Below, piece after piece: positions 1 to 12,432 of a stretch of DNA of 53,556 nt. The stretch is from Temnopleurus reevesii (lineage: Eukaryota; Echinodermata; Echinoidea; Temnopleuroida; Temnopleuridae), in NCBI GenBank assembly GCA_036244855.1, contig BQKZ01004058.1, forward strand, positions 4,603 through 58,158, given 5' to 3'. The number at the start of each line of letters is the position of its first letter. Positions within the stretch are counted from its first letter, which is position 1. The position numbers and the translations under genes are program-made. Under the pieces are notes generated by a model. That model searched no databases. It was not told the DNA's origin and worked only from the letters and a program-made list of their open reading frames with translations.

Positions 1-505
1 ATCTCCATCACTTTGTTTTATGCACACTTTCTCCCTTCATCCTCTCACATGAGTCATAGTCAAATATCTTTTTTTAACTCTTCTTTACAAAACGTCTACC
101 TTTAAGGATAGTCCGTTATCACGCTCAGAGTTTTCCAAACTAATACGATTCACCAACACATCCCATTTAAATTATAACCAATTGTAGCTCCTACACAAAA
201 GATATCATACTCTTCGTGAAGGAGTGTTAGTGTTTGTATATGTTATTATTAATAATACCATCAGAAAAATTGATGGAGTGAGAGGGGCAGAGACGGGGTG
301 GAAAGGCAGAGTAAGAGCAAATATTTGCATATTTTGTAGACACTTTTAATATCACTGAAATTGTGTCATTCTTGGCGTGTATGGCCTTCTGTTCATTTGC
401 TATTACTACCATTCTCTGTTTTATCAAGACTCAAAAGATTTTATTGATCTCTTTTTGCCATATTATAGTAGCATATTTGCTTGATAAATCATTGTGGCTA
501 AGTGG

Positions 506-585
506 TTAACCCTTTGACAATTGCAACTGTATAGTGTCTGAACAAAGTCTATGAAAATTACAGAATCTTGTAGTCGATGGGTTAA
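506..585 (-). mobile_element. 80-bp TTAA-bounded MITE, copy 1
   Basis: Begins TTAACCCTTTGAC and ends GTCGATGGGTTAA, so the ends are inverted repeats starting CCC inside TTAA. The interior (aacaaagtctatgaaaatt) is the reverse complement of the interior of the copies at 19409 and 31004. TTAA target duplications and CCC ends are typical of piggyBac-type elements; that assignment is inference. Confidence 0.72.
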
Positions 586-780
586 AGTCAGTGTCTCTTA
601 GTCCAAAGAATCACGGGATTGAATCTCAGCCATGGTGTTCATTTGAAATTACATGGAATTCATTCACATTTTGCCGCACTCAACCCAGGTGAGGTGTGGC
701 TTCCCTGGATGGAAATTTTCTCTTGAAATGCACAAACTTGAAGAAGGCCATGGTAGCTACATGAAAAGGCAATACTCTGC
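586..780 (+). mobile_element. diverged tRNA-derived SINE fragment
   Basis: Contains a box-B-like tail (cgggattgaatctc) followed by cactcaacccaggtgaggtg, the body motif shared by the SINE copies at 11422, 41140 and 45545. Tail missing and body diverged. Confidence 0.6.
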
Positions 781-939
781 AGTAAAACTTGGGATACATA
801 AACGAAAACTGAGCTGATTTACATTTGGAATTTTAGGGAGTGTTGCTTTGCATATGAATCGAATGATAAACCCATTCCGATACACTTTTGGAAGGGATTA
901 CCCAGTACCATTAGCTAAAGGGTTAAGTGTATCTGACTT

Positions 940-1106
940 AGGAGGTGTTGCTCAAAAGTTGCAATTGATCGCACGTTGCAGTTGATCGGAACGCGCCAAT
1001 CAAAATCATTGTTTCAAGCGTGTCTTGTTACATGCGCATACCGTGCACGAATGAAAATGTGCGGCAAAATTTGCAAAGTTGCAGTTGATTTTGAGCGACA
1101 CCCCCT
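940..1106. mobile_element. TIR MITE (GGTGTTGCTC family), copy 1
   Basis: Left end AGGAGGTGTTGCTCAAAA and right end TTTGAGCGACACCCCCT form terminal inverted repeats. Flanking TA on both sides fits a TA target duplication. The interior aligns with the copy at 8468-8645 (shared 'ccaatcaaaatcattgtttc'). Confidence 0.75.
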
Positions 1107-2274
1107 TACTTAGCCAAACATTCCAGGACCAAGATGAAGACCAATTTTTACTTTGTATACAATTGATCCTGTTTAGATATATTTTAATAAGAAAATATAT
1201 AAATAAATGCATAAACATTATGTGAATAAAGCATTAAGGTCATCATTTAAGTGATTGAAAATTTCAAAGTATCTGCCAAGAAGCATCTGCAGAGAGACTT
1301 CAAAGCAGCCGAAAAGTAGTTTGATCCAATCTGAACACGGTATATAGAAGTAGACATAAGTTCTATTGAGGGGTCGTGTGATTTATCTTCCTGTTCCCGT
1401 TACAAGCCAAGTCTGAAGAGATATCAATACATCAATCAACGTCTTGCCCTCAATCTAGCTCTATTTCTTGTTGTTTTCTCCTCCTTTCTCATCCTGCATC
1501 AAACGAGCATCATCTCGGAGCCCTTCTCTCCCGCCTTCTCTCCTGCCCCATCTATATCTCTTCATAGATTAGAATAAATATATCATTTCCTCTTTCTTTT
1601 AGTTCCTTTGTAGCCTACAGTCATCCTCAAGTTTGTGTTTTGTTTCATTATTTGCTCCTTTTAATATTTTGATTCCTCCCTCTTTTAATCCAAGGATTAT
1701 GCTTAATTTTTTGTCTCATGATAATTATTTCATCCATTGTGATATTATATAATGTTTTTTTTCTTTCAGACACAATTCTTTCAACTACATTTTTATTTCA
1801 TTCTTGGTTTCACTCTATTTCTTATATTTCATGATCAATGTTTCATATTCTTACTTTCTTGCATTTTGGTGGTATATAACTTCTGCATTTTGCTCCTTTT
1901 CTATTTTACTTTGCATAGTGAACATGGTGAAGGCTTAGTTTTACTTGAAGAAAATTACTCTTTCTTCTCTTTCTTCTATCTATGTCTCTTTTCCTTCCAT
2001 CTATGTTCCTTTCCTTCTAGAATTGCTACCTTATAGCTCTCTATGCATCAACCGTCAAGGTTGTTCTAAGAACATAATTTCATCTCATCTCTTTCTTTCT
2101 CTTCTTTCTTCCATCTCGCTCGCTCACATTTTGTTCTCAATCGTCATATGTAACCTGTAGGCAAAGTGGGTTTATCCTTCTCCCCACCCCTTCCTCATTG
2201 CCATGGAAACAAACCCTGCCTGAACCCTAACATCCCAGCTCAGGGTCTTGCCTCAAACAACCTCCAATTTGTCT

Positions 2275-2423
2275 TCACCTTCTCTCTGTCTCTCTCTCTC
2301 TCTCTGTTTACAATCTCTCACATTCTCTCTTTCTCTCTCTTTACCTTCTTTCTACCTTCTTTCTCTTTCTTTCTCTCTCTCTCTCTCCCTTCCTCTCCCC
2401 CTTTCTCTCTGTCTCTCCATATC

Positions 2424-2454
<31 letters not shown>

Positions 2455-2500
2455 TTCTCTCTTTCTCTCTTTCTCTCTCTCCCTCTGTCTCCTATTGTCT
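2275..2500. repeat. (TC)n-rich polypyrimidine tract
   Basis: About 220 nt of nearly pure pyrimidine, mostly CTCT and CTTT, with looser pyrimidine-rich sequence from 1960. The open frames across it are by-products of the low complexity. Confidence 0.9.
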
Positions 2501-2744
2501 TTCATCTCTTCTTAATCTTTTCTTGTTTTCTATTAAATTTTTATCTCATCCTTCTCTGCTATCCCTATCTGTATTATAATTCTCTTTCCCCTAGAATTTT
2601 TAGAAAAAAATGTACGTTGTACAGAATTAGATTTGTGAACTACTGATTGCAGACTACAATACATTTTGTACAAAACAATTTAGCCTCTGGTAATTCCCAG
2701 CTGAACAATGTTCCTGTTTCCTACACATTAAATGTCCAGGACCG

Positions 2745-2960
2745 CGTAACTGGGGGGGGGGGGTGTTGGTGGCTGCAGTCCACATTTGTTTATTTTGTAA
2801 TACATGCAAAGCAACCTATACTATAGCAGGGTGTGAAAATAGTCAAGCATAGCTCACCCTGTGACAGCCCCCCCCCAGACACATACACGGAGTTTAAAAC
2901 GTTCCATGTGGCAGCTCCCCCCCCCCCCCATACACACATACAGGGAGGTTAAAACGTCTG
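2745..2960. repeat. short direct repeats with G and C homopolymers
   Basis: A run of G at 2752-2763 is followed by two direct repeats of 'cagc-C(n)-acacatac-ggag-ttaaaacg' at about 2863-2900 and 2911-2955. Each unit has its own C run. Confidence 0.7.
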
Positions 2961-5184
2961 TGGTCATTGTAGCTCTAGATTTGTTTCCCCTATTTTTGTT
3001 AATATTTGTTTGATAGTTGCTTGCGATACAGGTGAGAACAGGTGTGAAAGAAGGACATTCCTCAGCGTAATCTCAAATTGACTTTCAAAAACCAGCCCAA
3101 ATTTTTTCAAACATGTCTGTCTCCACTTCTCCAGTGTGTCTATATACAGTGTGATCTAACACATAAAATGTATACTACACAATGTTTTGTTTTGATGTCA
3201 TGATGCATTATATACAATTCGAAGTGTATTCATTTTGAAAATTATATTACTCAACATTGATTCAAATTTGAATAGACTGACTGTTTCAAGACTATATTGG
3301 AAGTACAAGTGAGCATGTGTGTATTAAGATTATAGCATTGATATCTTTTTTTACTTTTTTATTCATTTATTTTTTTCCTGTCATCTATGCATCAATCATA
3401 CATTCATATGTATTTTAAAACTTTTTTGACCAAAAACATAATGTTTTCAAACATTACCCATTAGTTGACCATCCAAGTTTGATTTAATTTAATTTGATTT
3501 TATAAACTAAAATGAAATTAAAAAAAAACATGGCTGGACAACTAATAGGAAATGTAAGATTGTTGCATAGAATACAAGAAAAAATAAGTGAATAAAAATA
3601 TTACGCATAAAGCATTCCATATGTGCTTGAGAGTTTTTCAAGAGACTGTCATGCAAGCATCTTATTGACAAGAAAACAGGAAATAATTCTTTTAATGTGT
3701 TACAAACATAGTGAAGTATAGTTGGAATGCACATATTTCATTACCCAACAAAATTTACGAAGACCAACTATGAAATGTACACAATGGCCTATGCAAACTT
3801 CTTTTTTTGCCCCACTCTCTAAATACATCAATAATTTTCCTCTCAATCAAACTCCCTCCCATCTAATAAATTGACACTTATTTCATATGACACAGACATA
3901 AAACAAACACCAAGAGAGAAAGCCCGCTACATATTTAGAGAAAAGGCCAGCTACAAATTTAGAGAGGAAAGGGAGCGAAGGACTGTTGAATTAGAAATTA
4001 ATAAAAGAATTGTAGTAGTTTTCATTCAGATTCTGAAATATTCAGAAGTGAATTGAAGATTGCAAAATAAAACACTTTTCTGTAAATTAAGTGCAGCATT
4101 CTCTCTATAGCTTTGTTTCTAGTCTGAAGCATATAATTATTTCTATTCCATGACATTGTTTTGTTTGATGTTCAAGCTATTATGAACTTTATAAATTTAC
4201 ATTTGGAAATAATTTTGTTGACAGATATAAATTGCAGAATAATAAAGTTGGTAGCAGATCGTGTGTATTTGGTTGATTTATATGAGACAAGTGGAGAAGA
4301 GAAGATTATCTTTAAAAAGATAAATAAATAAATTTAACAAGAAATTTAAAAAAAAATAGAATTGCCACTTAAAACAGGATGCATTCGACCTCCCAGTGAA
4401 TTGCATGAGGTGTCTATTCTGAACTTTTCATATATTTATTCATTTCATGTGTCTTTTAATATTAGATAAAAAAAAAACCCTAGGAATGTTGTAGATCTTT
4501 TCATGAAGAATGTCTTCATGCTATCAATGTTCTATTCATGGGCTATATTTCAAAAGACCAATAGAAATCAATGAATACTTTCCATTCTTCTGATTTTGAA
4601 ACCTATAAGATTTGAATCATTAAGTCTGAAAAAAGACTGCGTTCACATATATGTATTGATATTCCATTCAGTTAGTATTGACATTGATTTTTAGCCAAGT
4701 GTTATCAGGCTTTAATTGTGTTTGTTTTATGAAGCACTCCATGTTTGCACTGTACACTACGTTAGATTTCATGAAATTGGAATTGGAAAGGGAAATGGGG
4801 GATGGATAGATTGTTTTAACCATCTGTCTATTATTGAATTAAGTTGCCTTTTTTTTTTATTAATTTCTTGTTGGAACTGACATATTTTACTCATTTTGAT
4901 AATTATGTAAAAATGTATAATTTTAAGAAACTAATACTGAGATTTACTCCTACACATCCATTATCATTTGTGATTTTTTTTTTTATAATTGCCATAATGG
5001 GTATATTTTGTAGTTGAAAAAGAGATTTCTCTTGGTTTATATTGATTTATTGGTGAATTTATATTGATTTATTTGTGCTTGTACACATGCATGCTTTCAA
5101 AGAAGTTTTGAAAGTGAAGAAGTTAATTTTTCTATTATATATTCATTTAATGATCCTACTATTGTGAATTTGTTTATTTTTTCT

Positions 5185-5572
5185 TGTAAGGTATCTAAGG
5201 TTTACACTGTTTCACCAATTAAGCCAAAAAAGATAAACCAAGTGATAAATTGATGTTTTATAAAACTATTTGTTGGTATTCAGCATTTTAAACTTGAGCG
5301 AATAAATCTTTATCTCGATTTTATATGTTTATTTAGTTAAGAGTGAGAATTTGCTCCCAACAAGGATAACACTGTTTCACTAATTAAGCCATCGATCACA
5401 CTAAAAGAAAAATAAATGAGATGATAAATTGTTATTATCAACCATTTTTTTTTGTGTTTGGTATTTCAAATTTGAGTGATTGAATCTTGATCATGTATAA
5501 TATTGTATATTATATTTTAGCTATTAATTTATTCACGTTTATTTAGTTAAAAGTGAGCCTTTGCTCCCAACA
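5185..5572 (+). repeat. two ~190-bp direct repeats
   Basis: The motif 'acactgtttcac(c/t)aattaagcca' recurs at about 5202 and 5370, and 'gtttatttagttaa(g/a)agtgag' followed by 'ttgctcccaaca' recurs at about 5327 and 5548. The two units are diverged but collinear. Confidence 0.75.
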
Positions 5573-6208
5573 TCGTCTGACACTCACTATGCACCCTCAT
5601 TAGAAACTCTCTCAGGTGAGATCGGAGCATCAAATTTTTTTTCTATTTGTTAATTTTCCAACCATTATATTTTTCCCACTAATGAGTCAACCAATTTTGG
5701 TAACTGCATTTTGTTGTTTGAAATTCACTTTTTCATTCTCGCACCATGTACTATTCAAACAAAAGTACATAAAACAGTGATCTGGATTGGAGTGTGCCGA
5801 CCAACTGCAAGTTTCAATTGATTGCAATCTTCTAGCAACAAGCCCTAAATGCTAAAAATCAAGTATTCTTAGTGAAATCCCTATCTAAGCATTTCCAAGT
5901 GCTGGAATAAGGACTCTTGTAAAGCAATCCAAAAGTTTTTTTCAAGTATTTTGCAGTGATAAGCAGTCATTCTCTGAAAATTACCAGAGCGATAGTCAGA
6001 AATGGTGCTTTTCATCCAATACAAATCTAGAATTTCATTTGATTTAGTCAGGACTGACTAATAGTCGCTGCAGCAAGCTCCTTGAAACTTCCTCCAGTTT
6101 TAACAGCATATGAGTATCAAGGGTAATGACCCTATGGAAAATGTTTCATCCCCTTCATTTGCTAGTTTGCTAGTTTGAAAGCACAAACCTGAGACTTTCA
6201 GTGTGTGA

Positions 6209-6338
6209 GTGCGCAGAGCATGATACAAGGTATGCATTGTGTGACTACATCACACACATACAGCATTCCTCTATCCTCATGCAGATACACAATGAGACAC
6301 ACAGTGTATACCCTGTATCACTCTTTGTGTATGCGCAC
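6209..6338. repeat. imperfect inverted repeat element
   Basis: GTGCGCA at 6209 pairs with TGCGCAC at 6332-6338, and inside them gatacaaggtatgca pairs imperfectly with tgtataccctgtatc. Could be a small MITE or an AC-rich palindrome. Confidence 0.5.
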
Positions 6339-8106
6339 AACGAAACCCAAGGGTCTGTTCTAGCAGACTATTCATTTGCTGTGATCGGATGATTGACATG
6401 TTGCTGTTTAATTGACTTGTTAATTTACCATGGCGATGCATTTTGCAGATGCTCTGCATGCCCTCAGTGTGTGAAATATCATTATGGTGTTCCGATTTGG
6501 TCATGTTTCACTTGTGATGGTCTTATTAAAGTTCGAAGAGGTGACGTTGTTCGATGTAGAATGTATATGTATTATGTAATCATTATCAATGCCATCTTAG
6601 TATATGATATTCGTAAAGTTATTGACATCCATTTTGGCCCATTAACAGAGATACCAACCATTACAAAATTTGTATGATGTGTATTTTCATTTATAAATAA
6701 AATGTGTAAAATGCTTTCATTACAACTGAATGGATGACAGTATGGTTGGTTAGGATATTTTGCTTTGGTCACAAGTTAAGGCATAATTACTACAAATTTT
6801 TCAGTGGTGAGAGATAACAAATTCATTTTACACTGCCAGTGTTTTATGCTGCAAATATTCAACTGCAATGTACAACCTGCATAAGTTGTGTAATCTTGAA
6901 ACGTCATGTATCATATTCTATTCTATTTTCCAATTGATGAAACGATAAAAACATATAATGTAAAGAACAGTACAAAATATCAAATCAAATTAATGCATGC
7001 ATATAATTCATCAGCATTATGAAAATATATATTGCTGTTCTGCCTTGTGGTCCAGTAACATTGAACAAGTAATTAATTACATAAAAGACACATGCCATTA
7101 TGAAGCGTATGCAGTTGTAGGAATAAGTATGGAGTATTGAGACATAATAAGGGCAAAATTTGAGAAATATCAGGGAATTGCTCGGATCCCTGTCTTGATG
7201 CAAAATGTAAAGTTAAACAAATCCTGAATTAATCAGCATTTTTTTTCGTAATTAATGTTTCCATTGGACTCAGGAGAAATTCAATGAATAATTACAGTTA
7301 TCAGTTTCTCCAATCTCTCTGTCTCTTTGCTTGACATTTTTCTGACTAATTTCCTAATTACATTTTGAAATCAAATTTTGTTTGATTGCTAGTATGAATA
7401 TTTGATGCACTTGTTCTTGTATTGATATTTTTGAGACAATTTGTTCTGATATGGAACCAGAAATTACAATATGATCTTTTTTGTTGTTGTTGTTGTTGAT
7501 GTGAGCATGTGATATGAATGCTTTTGTGAGAGAACGATTCATGTGTGATTTTACTTGCATAATTTTTATGCTCATTTACATGACTTTAAAGCCATTGTTT
7601 AACATTGTTTTCGTTTTAAAATTCTCAACTGCCAGATGATAGAGGTTATCTGAAAGATTGATGGTGCATATAAACTTAACTGGGGAAATATCAGGCTTTA
7701 AAATCAACGTTTAGTGCTTTCGAAAATGTAAAACGTCGCCTCTATATGCTTTGTACTGGAATTAATACGTGGGTCCTATGCTTTAATTCAACGTTCATAG
7801 ATATCTTGATAGTGCATGTATATAACATTCTTTATTTTTGCATCCGCTGTTGATTTTGCATCTATCTGAATATATTTAGATAGGGTAGACAGCTTGGTTT
7901 GAGAATTTTTAAAATTGTGTTAAACAGTGTCTTTAATCGTGATAAACGTTAATTCAAGATTCAAGATTCTTTTTTCGGTAATTCAAGACTCAAGATTCTT
8001 CTTATTCTCTATGTGAACCGAATGACGTTTTTCTCACTCAGAAAAACTCCATTAACGAATGGGGGAATTCCACATTGGAAAATGAGCTTTTTTAGATGAC
8101 ATTTTC

Positions 8107-8349
8107 CAGAGATGCCAACTGTTCCAGAATATGCATGAGGTCAAATTAAACGGCATAGCGCAAGTTCAGAACAATAAAAGTGGGGGAAGATGGCAACAAT
8201 GACCATACTTTTAGCCATTCACTTGTTATGAACAAAGTGAGGGAAATATACATCCATAACCATACTTTCACCCATTCACTTGAAATGAAGGCCTTGATTT
8301 CATATGAAAATTACACCTCATGCATATTCCAGAATGCTTGGCAACTCTG
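8107..8349. mobile_element. TIR MITE (CAGAGATGCC family), copy 1
   Basis: Left arm CAGAGATGCCAAC followed by ccagaatatgcatgaggt is matched in reverse complement by the right arm acctcatgcatattccag followed by TTGGCAACTCTG, giving terminal inverted repeats of about 35 bp. A related copy lies at 28363-28547. Confidence 0.75.
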
Positions 8350-8467
8350 AATTTGATAGGCAACCTTTTGGCATCATATACCATATTTGGGGCCTGTAAC
8401 ATAAAATATATTATTAAACTTATGAGAAATATTAATAAAATTGAAGTCTATGACAAAACTGTAACAT

Positions 8468-8645
8468 AGGGGGTGTTGCTCAAAGTTTGCAATTGATCGC
8501 TAGTTGCAGTTGATTGGTACGCACCAATCAAAATCATTGTTTCATGCGCATCTTGTTAAATGCGCACACCACGCGCGAATGAAAATGCGCATTACTATTT
8601 GCAAAGTTGCAGTTGATTTGCAGTTGATTTTGAGCAACACCCCCA
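8468..8645. mobile_element. TIR MITE (GGTGTTGCTC family), copy 2
   Basis: Ends AGGGGGTGTTGCTCAAA and TTTTGAGCAACACCCCCA are near-perfect inverted repeats, flanked by TA. Interior is collinear with 940-1106. It ends about 150 nt upstream of the first visible eya exon. Confidence 0.8.
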
Positions 8646-8792
8646 TAGATATACAATTAATTTTCAATCTCATGTATGTTACAGGCTCCTGATGTGAAAA
8701 CATACTCATGTCAGATAAAATATGAAGATTAAAATAATTTGGTTTAATTATTTTAATATATGTTGTTTTTATCCTCTGTATCATTCTTCCAG

Positions 8793-8868
8793 GGTCGAGT
8801 TCGGGTCAAAGTTCATTGGACATGAACCTTCGTCAGCCAAAGTCCGAGTTTCCGTCTCAGTATTACAG
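8793..8868 (+). CDS. eya: eya internal exon (first visible; N-terminal transactivation region)
   Basis: First recognisable coding exon, 76 nt. It is bounded by a pyrimidine-rich acceptor (cattcttccag) and the donor gtaata. In the frame that joins the next exon it encodes a Ser/Gln-rich stretch ending SEFPSQYY, with no stop. The other two frames either stop or do not match phase. It starts with two bases of a split codon and ends with AG, completed by T of the next exon to give Ser. In Eya proteins the segment just before the YPHILPTP block belongs to the variable transactivation region. Because it opens mid-codon after an acceptor it is internal, so the initiator exon lies upstream, either in 1-8792 unrecognised or outside the window. 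Without its neighbour it would not be identifiable; phase and context support it. Confidence 0.82.
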
Positions 8869-9489
8869 GTAATATACACCATCAATTCATTTTGAAAATA
8901 ATTATAGTAACTATCGTAACTCTATGAACTGACAAAAAGTATAGTAATATTGATAACATTGTAATCAATGATATTATTTTATCATAGTTTATGACTTCAA
9001 TGATAGTATAGAAAAACTAATTATATTACCTCTTGTAACTGTATAAGATGTCAAAAATAGTATATAGTACTGGTTATGAGGGCAATCCAATAAATAACGG
9101 TATGCTATAATAGTTTACAAATACTAATTAAAGTAGCCATTGTAACTATTTCAAATATAAAAGAGTATAGCAATAATTACATTATACGTAATGGCAACAT
9201 TATAATCAATGATAGTATATTATGATAGTACACTACTATCTCGTAAGTATCCTAAATATATCAACTATCATGTTAGTAATATCACCACATCCCTGTTTCT
9301 ATGAATATTCATAAGCTGTATGCAAATGTGTCTATCACCTCATATGCCACTCAACACTCAACAGCAAATCCCGGCCAAACCCTCTTTTTATGATGATCAA
9401 GGAGCTAATGAAAAAAAAAAATGAAATTGACAGAAAAAACATGGGTTGAAAGATAGAAGATACTCTATTTCCTTAATGCTGGTGATATG

Positions 9490-10040
9490 GTTTGTTTTTA
9501 GCTGGTAGGTGGTCGCGTAGGCATGAAATCTCCGGCGAGAGATACCAGAGTCCTTATCAACCAGAAATGCGGGCGTTACTCTCCACGAATCGAAAGCTTT
9601 TGATTACACGGCATTGACAGTAGTTTGGGTTTCTATTTAACGCATATTCTAGTATCTACAAGAGGATTGTTCACTGATCTAATTGATTAATTATCTGTGA
9701 TGTCGGCCGCACGGATTAATGCCCTCGCTGTCTCGGACAGGTAAGGCAATCGCCGATTGATGTCGGATCGAAATAAATCAGGATAGGCTCATTATCGCGA
9801 CGGTAATGTACACCGCTTGTCTCTGTTACATAATCATATCATTTGATACCGGTATGAGAGGCGTAGCTAGCTGGGCTGTAAACCATACACACCTAACCGT
9901 CTATTAGCCCAGCTCCGTTACAGATTAAAAATGAAGAGGAATTGGAAACTGATCGGGGAAGCTACCCATCAGGTATTCAGGGAAGGACTCTGCCGAATTT
10001 CAGGGCGAGCTCTCGGTAGGGTTGCCGTTACAAATTACCA
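9490..10040. promoter_or_regulatory. candidate intronic enhancer
   Basis: A GC-richer, CpG-containing, non-repetitive block in AT-rich intron. It contains a homeodomain cluster (aattgattaattatc, about 9680-9694), a bicoid-class/Otx-type GGATTA (9713-9718), the palindrome ATACCGGTAT near 9847, and a 9-bp inverted repeat AGCTGGGCT (9869-9877) / AGCCCAGCT (9906-9914). Composition and motif content suggest constraint; function is inference and conservation was not tested. Confidence 0.35.
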
Positions 10041-11421
10041 GTGTTGGATGGCTAGACTTCAGTGTTGATTACCAATCAAATTAATTTCTCTTTTGTTTTT
10101 TAGGTGGATATGTTTCGTTCATTTATGGTCTCTTTCTGTCTTTTATTTGTTTTTTTCTCTTGGCAAAGGATTTTTTTCACAGTGTAACCTTTCCAAGTTC
10201 ACTGAATATGTTTGAAGATAATAAAATTGTTTGAATTACCTGGCTTTACTTTACATTGAAAGGGTGTTATAGCCGTCTTGAAAACTTTTGGCTTAATCAA
10301 TTATTTTTAAAACAATGATAAATTTGTTTATTTATTAATTCTTTTTGTATTCATTTGCAGTTTTATTGTTAAAAGCACATCATTTTATAAAATGACTAAA
10401 TCTCTCATATTTACTTTGTATAGATATAGAATGAAACATTAAAAACTATGTATATCAGAAACCATAAATCGCTATGAATAAATTGTTATCATTAGTTGAA
10501 TAAAAACAACAGCAAAATATTAATCAAATGGTTTTGATGGTCTTAAATTTTGTTGCTTTTTTATTTGTTAATATTTCAACATTTTTTAATAGAAAGTTTA
10601 TAGACTTGGAATGCTGAAAAAAGGGTCTAATTTACAGATTGGAATTGACTTTCTCAATATTTCACATGCCTGTTTTTTAAGTTTGCCGAGATTTTTTTTG
10701 TTCACATCAGTGAAGAGTGAAAAATATTTATAATTAATCCAGAGTAGGCCAATATGGTAGGGTTTCTGTATTGTATTTTACTTTATTCATAAATTAAGGG
10801 AGTATTTCAAGTTTACCAGTAAAACATTTACCCAAATTCATTTAGGCTTTCATCAAATCGATGAAATTTCATAAGACGTTGCACTATATTTTTTCAAAGA
10901 AAGAATTATTGCATTTACAGTTTCTTGTGATACTTGGAACAGGTTCTTATTATTGTTTATGTAACATTTTAACTTAAGAATCAGCCTTATTTTCTTGTTA
11001 GTTCATATATGACAATAAATAAAGATAACTTTGTAAACATTTATAAATTGTAAATTACTTTAAATATAAGACTGATTCATGAACTAATAAATTGTTCAAA
11101 CAAATTTGTATGAGTAAACAAAAATGGAAATGTGAATTTTTCCAATAAATGTTATTAAATCAAATTCAGATATTTAATGACGGCACATGTATAATATAAG
11201 ATAAATGGCACAGATGTTATCTATGGTACAAGCTCTTCGTATGAAAAGACAAGAGTATCAGTATTATTTTCTGTATCTGACACAATTTTCTCAAGTAAGA
11301 TCTGAAATCATAGATTAGTATTTCTATAAAGCCACAAAAGCTGATTTTAAAATAATCATATTCATTCAAAATTTGAATGTTTCACCTCATGAACCTTAAA
11401 TAACTCTTATATTATAAGAGT

Positions 11422-11719
11422 GGGAGCGTCGTGGTGTAGTGGTTCGGACTCTCGCCTCTTGACTAGAGGGTCGGTGGTCCGAATCTCTCCCAGGGCGTTA
11501 ATTTCCTTCAGCAAGAAATATACCCATAGTGTGCTACACTCAACCCAGGTGAGGTGAATGGGTACCTGGCAGGAATATTTATTCCTTGAAACGCCAAGTG
11601 CGCTAATGAAGTGGCTGCCGGGCTAAAGCCAGGGTAATAATGCTGCAATTGTAGAGCGCTTAGAGAATTCTTAGAGTTGATAAGCGCTATATAAAAGCTG
11701 TTCATTATCATTATTATTA
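11422..11719 (+). mobile_element. full-length tRNA-derived SINE
   Basis: Head resembles a tRNA with pol III box A (TGGTGTAGTGG, 11432-11442) and box B (GGTCCGAATCT, 11476-11486). The body contains ccttcagcaagaaata, cactcaacccaggtgaggtg and ggaatatttattccttgaa; the tail is gcgctatataaa followed by an ATT-rich repeat. Five more copies of this family are in the window. No long ORF, as expected of a SINE mobilised in trans. Confidence 0.85.
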
Positions 11720-12432
11720 AAACAAATTATATGTAAATTTTGTCATATTTAGTTTCAATTATCGAATGATTTCTCATTTAATGTCAAAATTGCTCTTAAA
11801 TTCCCCTGAAATTTGGATGTTTCAGAGGAAGTACTTGGCATGAAAGCTGAAGCTCTTTGATATGCTTTGGGATACCTTCAAAGTGGATGTATTTTTTCCT
11901 GTGGTTTAAGAATAGATCCGGTGGAAAGAGATACCGACCCCTCCGCCCTTCCTTTTTCATAAAGCCCCGATCATCTTCAAAAACAGGAAGCTTTTTATCG
12001 CTATCAATCAAATTTTCTGATGGTTTCTATTTGAAGAAAACAATTTTAAGACATGAGCTTGATTATCTTCGAGATAAATTTAATGATTTGGCATATATAG
12101 AGTGGATGATTTGTACCATACCATACCATTTGTGTGTGTGTGTAATATGTATTACATGAGAAAGTTCATCACATATGTGGTAATTTGTTTCAACGGCCAG
12201 AAATGTTTGCATGATGTGTTTTTATTGGCCTCCTTCATTTAATGTAGTAAAAAAATTATAATGATCAATAATAACAATTGCAGAACATGGTGTTTAATAT
12301 AAATAATCCTAAAGTCATAACATTTTTAACCATTACAGGAAATAATTTTACTTTTAACATTTTATCAGCAGTTTTAGACATTGAGGAAACATTTTCAACA
12401 CTTTACTGTACAGTTCTATGTGAAAAAGTTGC

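Larger units (their letters stand above)
1..8792 (+). other. eya upstream intron or 5' flank
   Basis: No coding exon recognised. The exon at 8793 opens mid-codon, so at least the 3' part of this stretch is intron. It is AT-rich and holds an 80-bp TTAA-bounded MITE (506-585), a SINE fragment (about 586-780), two copies of a TIR MITE (940-1106, 8468-8645), a long TC tract (2275-2500), a short G-run/C-run direct repeat (2750-2960), a ~190-bp direct repeat pair (5185-5572), an inverted-repeat element (6209-6338) and another TIR element (8107-8349). In 2960-5180 and 6680-7960 I see nothing beyond AT-rich sequence. The true eya first exon could hide here but has no signal I can defend. Confidence 0.6.

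Noticed and set aside
2166..2646. Ser/Leu/Phe-rich + strand frames
   Set aside because: Shadows of a polypyrimidine tract. The same applies to minus-strand frames at 29809-30323 and + frames at 33000-33780, 46644-47004 and 50599-50994.
1..8792. Search for the eya initiator exon
   Set aside because: No ATG-led frame ending at a GT with one leftover base and Eya-like sequence could be defended; N-terminal ends of Eya are poorly conserved.
11422..11495. Possible functional tRNA gene
   Set aside because: Box A and B are present but the acceptor stem does not pair, and the sequence continues into a SINE body found in several copies.
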